64,000 nt of DNA from an uncultured Verrucomicrobia subdivision 3 bacterium (GTDB taxonomy: Bacteria; Verrucomicrobiota; Verrucomicrobiia; Limisphaerales; UBA11358): NCBI GenBank assembly GCA_903850425.1, contig CAINLR010000176.1, positions 62,001-126,000 of the forward strand, read 5' to 3'. The notes under the pieces are model-generated. The model made no database searches and was not told the origin of the DNA. It saw nothing but the letters and a program-made list of their open reading frames with translations. The translations under genes and the position numbers were made by a program. This document shows, in pieces, positions 58,863 through 64,000 of this stretch (position 1 is its first letter; each line of letters starts with the position of its first letter).

Positions 58863-58961
58863 ATTTGTTTTCAAAGGGAAGTGGCACCGGAGATCGGAGA
58901 GATGCTCCGATGCCACCGTTAAGCCGCGACGCGGGACCAAGCGCGAGCGGCAAAGTTGTTT

Positions 58962-59249
58962 CTATTCGGCTGGCCAGTGCCAGGTGTTGCCGGCGTGATC
59001 CGCGTCATCGCGCCAGGGCGCGGACTGCACGGGCTGAAGGCCCGCACCGGTGTCCACGGCCAGATCCACCACGCGGCTTTCCAGCTCGGTATAAACCGCC
59101 GTGACGGTGGCGGCATTCACCTGGCCATTCGCCGGCCAGATATAATTCACCACGTCGCCCACTTGCGGCGCGGGGTCCGGCGCGAGGATTTCCTCGGCGG
59201 CATTTACTACCCCGGCTTCGGTCGTAACTTTTTTGGCTTTGCGTCCCAT
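58962..59249 (-). CDS. Small phage head-module protein
   Basis: 95 residues from ATG 59249. 'MGRKAKKVTTEAGVVNAAEEILAPDPAPQVGDVVNYIWPANGQVNAATVTAVYTELESRVVDLAVDTGAGLQPVQSAPWRDDADHAGNTWHWPAE' resembles small proteins coded after capsid genes in other Verrucomicrobiota phages, with a KOW/SH3-like strand ('VGDVVNYIW...ATVTAVY...VVDLAV'). Longer in-frame starts add unrelated residues. Function unknown; a capsid-associated role is plausible from position. Confidence 0.6.
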   Translation of the reverse strand: MGRKAKKVTTEAGVVNAAEEILAPDPAPQVGDVVNYIWPANGQVNAATVTAVYTELESRVVDLAVDTGAGLQPVQSAPWRDDADHAGNTWHWPAE

Positions 59250-59332
59250 AAAAAATTGAATTCGATTCGAGTTAAAATTGCAGAGGTGAAGCGGTGAGCC
59301 ACACGGTTTCCCGGTGGCCCACCGCAAGGTGG

Positions 59333-60769
59333 TCAGCTCGCGCTCAACTGGAGCGAGGCGCTCGCCTTTTGACCCATCAGATGGATGTCGAAGCGTTCCA
59401 ACGCGCGGACGCCGACTTCATCCGTGGCGAAGTAAACGTCGCGGCTGGTCTGCACATCCATGCCCCGGCGCTCGCCGAAATACCACCAGGAGAAATCACC
59501 GAAGTGAACCTGGTAGGCGTTGAGCGTGGCGCTGGTGGAATACACCGGCATGATCGGCACCCAGACGATGGGGAAGCCGTCGAACGTGGCCGAGCCGTCC
59601 GGCATCCGCACATAAGGCACCACCGTGGCGCTCGTGTTGAAGCTGACGAACAGCGTGTCCATCGTGGGATGCGCGTAATACTTGGCCGTCTTCAAAATCG
59701 CGCCGGTCGGCAGCGCGCGGATGGCGCGCATGTTGGCCAGCGTGATCTTGTCGGACGAACTGTTCGTCGCGGTCAATTGCAGCTTGGTGGAATCCGTCGT
59801 GGCCTGGGCGCCCACGCCGCTGATGCTGTTATAAGTGCCGGAACCGTCACCCAGGAACAGGCAGGTATCTTCCCAATACGCCATCTCGCGGGCGATGTAG
59901 CGGGCCACAAACTGACCCACGGCGAAGATGCTGTCCTCGTCAATTTCCGACGGGATGCGCACGATGCCGCCGGCCTTGCCGGGCGTGAACGTGACCCACT
60001 CGGACTGCGGCACTTTTTCCGTGACACTGCCGGAAACCGCGATGAAGGCGAACTGCGGCTCACCCGTTTTCAAGCGTGGCAGTTTCATGGAATTGCCGGC
60101 GAGCGGATAGACCGTGCAGGCTTTGCGGGCCGTGCCATACACATACACCAGTTCAATGATCTGGTTGGCATAGGCAACCGGTAGCGGAATATCCGTGGCC
60201 GCGATCGCCGCCTTGGTTTCCACGCCGATGAACTCACAGGCTTTGGCCACGAGGCTGTTGGTTTCGCCACCTTTGAGCTTGTTATCCTGGAGCGCTTTTA
60301 GCACGAACATGCTGCCCAGATACTTCGCGCACTGCTCGCCCACCATGGCGACACCATTGACCATGCGCACGCACTCCGTCTCACCGCTCTGCACGCGCTT
60401 GCTGAGTTTGCGGAGCTGCGCTTCCAAGGCATCATTCCGATCCTTCTCGGTTTTGAGCAGGTTGGGCAATGACTTAAACGCCGCGAATCCACCTTCCGCC
60501 GAGTTAATATCCTTCAAGCCCGGAATGAACGTAGCCAGGTCTTTCAACTCGCCGAGGATCTTGTCGAACTCTTTGACTTGATCTTCGGTGAGGCCGGCGA
60601 TGTAGCACGCCTGACTGCGTTTGGCCATGGCGATCTGGCTGAGCTGATAGCCCGCCACGAGCAGCACACCCAAGCCGAGCGGAGCGCCGAGCGCCGTGAT
60701 GGCCACGGCCAGCAAACACACCGCCGCGAGTGCGAGCGTGTGCTTATGTTGTTTGAGGAACTTATTCAT
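59333..60769 (-). CDS. Major capsid protein, HK97 fold, with hydrophobic N-terminus
   Basis: 478 residues. The mature region (from about 140) shows the HK97-type pattern: 'ETNSLVAKACEFIGVETKAAIAATDIPLPVAYANQIIELVYVYGTARKACTVYPLAGNSMKLPRLKTGEPQFAFIAVSG', 'ITLANMRAIRALPTG', and the ending 'WWYFGERRGMDVQTSRDVYFATDEVGVRALERFDIHLMGQKASASLQLSAS'. Residues 45-130 are a coiled-coil delta/scaffold domain. Residues 10-45 are strongly hydrophobic ('LALAAVCLLAVAITALGAPLGLGVLLVAGYQL') and form two possible membrane helices, rare for a capsid protein. The prohead protease upstream would cut the N-terminal domain away. Confidence 0.88.
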   Translation of the reverse strand: MNKFLKQHKHTLALAAVCLLAVAITALGAPLGLGVLLVAGYQLSQIAMAKRSQACYIAGLTEDQVKEFDKILGELKDLATFIPGLKDINSAEGGFAAFKSLPNLLKTEKDRNDALEAQLRKLSKRVQSGETECVRMVNGVAMVGEQCAKYLGSMFVLKALQDNKLKGGETNSLVAKACEFIGVETKAAIAATDIPLPVAYANQIIELVYVYGTARKACTVYPLAGNSMKLPRLKTGEPQFAFIAVSGSVTEKVPQSEWVTFTPGKAGGIVRIPSEIDEDSIFAVGQFVARYIAREMAYWEDTCLFLGDGSGTYNSISGVGAQATTDSTKLQLTATNSSSDKITLANMRAIRALPTGAILKTAKYYAHPTMDTLFVSFNTSATVVPYVRMPDGSATFDGFPIVWVPIMPVYSTSATLNAYQVHFGDFSWWYFGERRGMDVQTSRDVYFATDEVGVRALERFDIHLMGQKASASLQLSAS

Positions 60770-60797
60770 AATGTTGTTTCTTTCTTTTTTCCGTAGC

Positions 60798-60815
60798 AGC
60801 GGACGTGAGTCCGCT
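60798..60815. repeat. Single REP-like hairpin
   Basis: AGCGGAC-GTGA-GTCCGCT between capsid and protease genes, preceded by GTAGC and followed by a CATT end, as in the other copies. Confidence 0.85.
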
Positions 60816-60827
60816 CATTTGTTTTGG

Positions 60828-61556
60828 TTACTTGAGCAGTTGCGCCAGTCCGCTGGTGAGCAGCCGGCATTTCATTTGCACCAATGCGTGCGACGCGTTA
60901 ATCCCCTCGCCAGCGTCGCTTCCTGGGGCGGGAGGATTCGGGTTCTCATCACTGCAAAATTGTTTTAGCCAGGTGCGCAGTTCGCGCAGATCGGATTTCT
61001 CAATCGCGCCGGCGGCGAACGCCTTGCTGAGATTGCTGGCGGCCGGATTGGCTGGCACCACGGTGAGCGCGATTTCCAGCAGATCGCACTCGGTATAGGT
61101 GCGGTCGGGCGTGCCATTGCTGCCGCCGTTATTCCAATCCAGCGGAATGAACCCAACCGATTGCGTGGGCAGGAAGCCGGCCTTGGCCATGTCATACGCC
61201 ACCTTGCCCAGGGGATTTGCCACCGCGAAGAGCACGTCGTTTTCCAGCCGGCCATTCTTGACCTCGTAACGAACGGCCCGGCCGAGCACGAAGCCCACAC
61301 TGGAATAGTTGTGGCAGTCCGTGATCACCGGATTGCTTTTGAAGTTGTCGAAATTCTTCCACGCCGTGGGCAGGATGGATTCGTTGTAGCGATCCACCGT
61401 GTCATCGGTGGCGATGTAGGAAATGATCGGCTGATCGCCCGCCACCGCCTTGGACTCCATGTGCAACCCGGCGGAAAGCCCGAGGCTGCCATCCTTGAAT
61501 GTGACGAGCCGATTACCAAATTCAGCCTTAATTTTCTCTAAGTTTAATTGCTTCAT
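60828..61556 (-). CDS. HK97-family prohead protease
   Basis: 242 residues. 'IISYIATDDTVDRYNESILPTAWKNFDNFKSNPVITDCHNYSSVGFVLGRAV' and 'AYDMAKAGFLPTQSVGFIPLDW' are the family blocks; His82 and Ser133 are the likely catalytic pair of this herpesvirus-like serine protease fold. It matures the capsid by cutting the scaffold-like N-terminus of the capsid protein encoded next (58 bases downstream). The C-terminus (about 200-242) is a variable region. It starts 4 bases after the 48-aa ORF. Confidence 0.88.
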   Translation of the reverse strand: MKQLNLEKIKAEFGNRLVTFKDGSLGLSAGLHMESKAVAGDQPIISYIATDDTVDRYNESILPTAWKNFDNFKSNPVITDCHNYSSVGFVLGRAVRYEVKNGRLENDVLFAVANPLGKVAYDMAKAGFLPTQSVGFIPLDWNNGGSNGTPDRTYTECDLLEIALTVVPANPAASNLSKAFAAGAIEKSDLRELRTWLKQFCSDENPNPPAPGSDAGEGINASHALVQMKCRLLTSGLAQLLK

Positions 61557-61560
61557 AGGT

Positions 61561-61707
61561 TCAATGAGTTGCGAGTTGGGGGTGAGCGGTAAAATTTAGG
61601 CCTTGCAGAGCCGCCGCAGGGCCTTGCAACGACGATTCCAGCGAGGGCGTGACTTGGGAGGGTGGCGTTCCCGTCGCGCGCAAATCGAATTCTAGGCGTT
61701 CGTTCAC
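61561..61707 (-). CDS. 48-residue ORF coupled to the portal gene
   Basis: GTG at 61707 overlaps the portal stop codon (GTGA), and GGAGG lies 6 bases before it, a far stronger Shine-Dalgarno than most in this window. The product starts MNERLEFDLRATGTPPSQVT and ends ALQGLNFTAHPQLATH. It stops 4 bases before the prohead protease start. No family recognised; it may be a small head protein or only a coupling ORF. Confidence 0.5.
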   Translation of the reverse strand: MNERLEFDLRATGTPPSQVTPSLESSLQGPAAALQGLNFTAHPQLATH

Positions 61708-63977
61708 TGTGCGCCTCCCTTCTGGGTCTGAAATTCGTCGTAGCTCAGGAACTTCGCCGGCTGGAAATGCTTTTGCCCTTTCACCGCATAGCCCACGCAA
61801 CGGCAGTTGATGGTCTCGCCGGGAGCGCCGAGCGGGTCGCCGGGGTAGCTGCAACCGTTCGGCCAGACTTCGCCGATGGGAATGCCATTCTTTTCCTGGC
61901 TCACCTGTTCGTTGAGCGTGTGGGTGAGGCGGGTATTCTCCAGATGCGAGGTCAGCCAGCCCTTGCGCGTGATCCCCGCGCGAACCATGGCATTGTTTCG
62001 GCCGCTGTTGATGGCCACATTCGTTTCGGTGAGCGCAATGACATCGGCGCGGGCGTCCGTGGTGTTATAGACTTCCTTGATGCGCGCGGCCATTTGATCG
62101 TAGCTCTCGCCGTCCTTCAGTCCCTGTTCCAACGAAGAGCGCACACGTTCCCACGTCGTCTGGTTGATGTCTTTGATCACCGGTTCCCGCTGGGCGAGAA
62201 ACTTGATGGCATCGGCCGGCGCGAGCTTGAAGTTCGCCAGGTCAATTTCCTGCCAGAGCTGATTGCCGCCAAATTCCAGATCATCCAGCAGCAGCGGTTT
62301 CAATTTCTCAATCAGCTTCCCGTCTTCATTGGCCGAGTTCCAGAGGTCATTCAGATCTTTGGTAGCAGCCGACGTGAGGAGGCTCTTATTCGTTTCCAAC
62401 TTCGCGAGCAAACGGCTCCGCTGTTCAAAAAAGAATTTGGCAATCTTCCCGCGCTTGATCCGCACGCTGCCGGCAATGCTCTCTTCAAAGCCATTGGGCG
62501 CATTGCAGACGTGTGCCGGCGCAGTCAGCAGTTTGCGGATACCAGTCGCCGATTTGAGCGTGCGCAAGAAAGCTTGTTCCGGATCCGTTGGATTGTTCGC
62601 ATCGTTGCCCACTTCCGGCGGCTCAGTGGCGCCATCATTGCCGACGCTTTGCAGGTTGAACGGCAGATAACTCGTGTCGCCCCAGGAATATTCCGGGAAG
62701 CCCAGATCATACGTCTGGGTGATGTCATTCAGCGGAATACCCATGCCGAACGCCTTGCCCGCCGCATCCAACCGATCCCGCCGCGCTTCCTGCATGATCG
62801 GCTGGCTGTCCACGTCGAACCACAATTCCAACGCCGGATCAAACCGCTTCACCAGGGGACCGAACGCCGCTTCCAACTGCCGGCAATAATTGCTGACCGT
62901 GTTTTCGATGAACACCCGGCGATCCTGCTGCTGGCTGCCGCCGCTGCTGCTGCCGCTCGCGCCGCCGGCCTTGCCGCCACTCGCCGTCTCAATGCCCGCC
63001 ATGCTCGGCGGCACTTTGAAAATCGAAAAGATTTCTTCGCGGGAATATTTCCGGTTCGCCAGGAACTCCATGTCCGCATTCGAGATGGCCGGCTTTTCCA
63101 TCTTGGCACCGCCCCAGAGAAAGAGCGGACGATCCGCCGTTCCCGCCGCCCGCTTGCGCTCGCGCAACGCCGCCATGATCTGCTCGCGCTCCGTTTGTTC
63201 CACTTGCTGATCCGTGGTGATGATCACGCCGGTATCGGCATTGTTCATCATCAATCCCTTCATGAACTGCGCCGCCGCGTAATCCGTCATCGCCGCCAGC
63301 CCGGCCACCACCATGGGCGACATGCCGCGCCAAAATAAAAATGGATTGAACGTGCGATGATGAATCACTTCCGTGGGCACCAGCATTTCGCTCGGCAGCG
63401 GACTCATCAGCGGCGAACCGGTGTAACGCCACGCGGTCAGATCATAGCCTTGCACCACATGCCAGAACATCGCCGGATCCAGCGCCAGCATCTTGGCCAC
63501 CTTGCCATTGCGGCCCGCGAGGTCCACCGGCTCGTCATAGCGATCCAGCGGCGTGACGAAAAATTCTCCGCGCAATGCTTTCCAAGAAACGATGTGCGCC
63601 CAGAACAACGCCCGGTCCATCGTGGGATGCGGATGATTGAACAGATCCACCACCGCGCCGGATTCAATGATATTTTCGCCGAGCACCTTTTTCTTGAAGC
63701 CGGCCTTGGCGCCGCGTTCCAACTGGCGCTGAGCGGAAGCTGGCACCAGGGAAATGCGCAACGGGATCTGCGCGACATTCTCCGCCAGGCAACTGATGGC
63801 CGTATAGACGGAAGCCGATTGCGAGTAAGGCGAGTGCATCGTCGCACCCCGGCCATCGGACATATCGTTGCCGGTAAGGAACTGCTGGATGGCGGGCGAG
63901 GCGGATTTCTTTTCCGGCAGCGTGGCGAGCTTGAACGCGTTGCCGGTGAAGGGCGAAAATGTGAGGTTGTTTTTCAT
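61704..63977 (-). CDS. Portal protein fused to MuF-type minor head protein
   Basis: 757 residues. About 40-440 is a phage portal (SPP1/HK97 type): 'YSQSASVYTAISCLAENVAQIPLRI', 'DLFNHPHPTMDRALFWAHIVSWKALRGEFFVTPLDRYD', 'IHHRTFNPFLFWRGMSPMVVAGLAAMTDYAAAQFMKGLMMNNADTGVIITTDQ', 'YSREEIFSIFKVPPSMAG'. About 590-740 is a MuF/gp7 minor head domain: 'SYDQMAARIKEVYNTTDARADVIALTETNVAINSGRNNAMVRAG...WPNGCSYPGDPLGAPGETINCRCVGYAV', with the typical 'C..PGDP.......NCRC' end. Fusion of portal to MuF is known in some phages but uncommon. The linker near residue 535 contains an embedded REP-like sequence. The terminase gene should lie just right of the window. Confidence 0.88.
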   Translation of the reverse strand: MKNNLTFSPFTGNAFKLATLPEKKSASPAIQQFLTGNDMSDGRGATMHSPYSQSASVYTAISCLAENVAQIPLRISLVPASAQRQLERGAKAGFKKKVLGENIIESGAVVDLFNHPHPTMDRALFWAHIVSWKALRGEFFVTPLDRYDEPVDLAGRNGKVAKMLALDPAMFWHVVQGYDLTAWRYTGSPLMSPLPSEMLVPTEVIHHRTFNPFLFWRGMSPMVVAGLAAMTDYAAAQFMKGLMMNNADTGVIITTDQQVEQTEREQIMAALRERKRAAGTADRPLFLWGGAKMEKPAISNADMEFLANRKYSREEIFSIFKVPPSMAGIETASGGKAGGASGSSSGGSQQQDRRVFIENTVSNYCRQLEAAFGPLVKRFDPALELWFDVDSQPIMQEARRDRLDAAGKAFGMGIPLNDITQTYDLGFPEYSWGDTSYLPFNLQSVGNDGATEPPEVGNDANNPTDPEQAFLRTLKSATGIRKLLTAPAHVCNAPNGFEESIAGSVRIKRGKIAKFFFEQRSRLLAKLETNKSLLTSAATKDLNDLWNSANEDGKLIEKLKPLLLDDLEFGGNQLWQEIDLANFKLAPADAIKFLAQREPVIKDINQTTWERVRSSLEQGLKDGESYDQMAARIKEVYNTTDARADVIALTETNVAINSGRNNAMVRAGITRKGWLTSHLENTRLTHTLNEQVSQEKNGIPIGEVWPNGCSYPGDPLGAPGETINCRCVGYAVKGQKHFQPAKFLSYDEFQTQKGGAQ

Positions 63978-64000
63978 GCGTCGCTGGTCAGCCTACAAGT

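Larger units (their letters stand above)
45239..64000 (-). mobile_element. Siphovirus-type prophage or GTA-like structural module (partial)
   Basis: About 18.7 kb of head and tail genes in standard order, all on the minus strand, running from the portal at the right edge to the tail tip near tRNA-Val. Everything looks intact. No integrase, terminase, lysis or regulatory gene is visible; these should lie beyond 64 kb or be lost. The last tail gene ends 266 bases from a tRNA, a common att position, but no attachment repeat could be checked. Confidence 0.85.

Noticed and set aside
61662-63338. 558-codon frame on the plus strand
   Set aside because: Antisense to the portal-MuF gene, which has clear family motifs.

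Overview
The window looks like a chromosome segment of a Verrucomicrobiota bacterium, probably of the Pedosphaera/Limisphaera type. This is inferred from gene content: an adjacent DUF1800-DUF1501 pair, secreted beta-helix and 17-residue-repeat surface proteins with a 'YQGLIANQ' N-terminal domain, small 'GGGGTSTGG' partner proteins, fairly high GC, weak or absent Shine-Dalgarno sites, and AT-rich or palindromic intergenic spacers. No 16S rRNA gene is present, so the phylum is an inference.

Layout. 1-9.1 kb (minus): a five-gene operon of circularly permuted ATP-grasp, alpha-E (DUF403) and transglutaminase/DUF2126 proteins, in two paralogous sets; its last gene is cut by the window edge. 9.5-14.7 kb (plus): DUF1800, DUF1501, hypoxanthine phosphoribosyltransferase and a concentrative nucleoside transporter. 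The last two form a purine salvage unit. 14.8-20.4 kb (minus): an MBOAT/wax-synthase-like acyltransferase, a secreted beta-helix protein, a NucS-type nuclease, a DUF4160-DUF2442 pair flanked by two copies of the gltX 3' end, and gltX itself. 21-30 kb (plus): a lipoprotein, then a family of long repeat proteins (1194 and 857 aa), each followed by a small secreted partner and a strong terminator, with a third degraded copy upstream. 30-38.4 kb: a ZIP metal transporter coupled to a cyclase-AAA-TPR regulator, a DsbD-like protein, a periplasmic thioredoxin-fold protein and an RluA-type pseudouridine synthase. 38.5-43.2 kb (plus): a beta-helix protein, then a tight three-gene unit (unknown protein, PD-(D/E)XK nuclease, and a PolX-like protein with degraded catalytic residues between two copies of one small domain). 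43.3-45 kb: the 4.5S SRP RNA gene, an FHA-domain membrane protein and tRNA-Val(TAC).

45.2-64 kb (minus): the structural module of a siphovirus-type prophage or gene-transfer-agent-like element. In transcription order: portal-MuF fusion, 48-aa coupled ORF, prohead protease, HK97-type capsid protein with hydrophobic N-terminus, 95-aa protein, SGNH-hydrolase-containing protein, connector, tail completion, tail terminator, tail tube, G/GT chaperone with a dnaX-type A AAA AAG slippery site, tape measure, DUF2460 distal tail protein, DUF2163 hub protein with an inserted discoidin-like domain, and a fused NlpC/P60-tail-tip protein. The module ends about 270 bases from tRNA-Val. Its intergenic gaps carry REP-like hairpins with a GTGA loop and co-varying stems.

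The best candidates for undescribed biology are the nuclease/dead-PolX unit at 40.2-43.2 kb, the duplicated repeat-protein modules at 21.9-30 kb, and the unusual features of the phage module.
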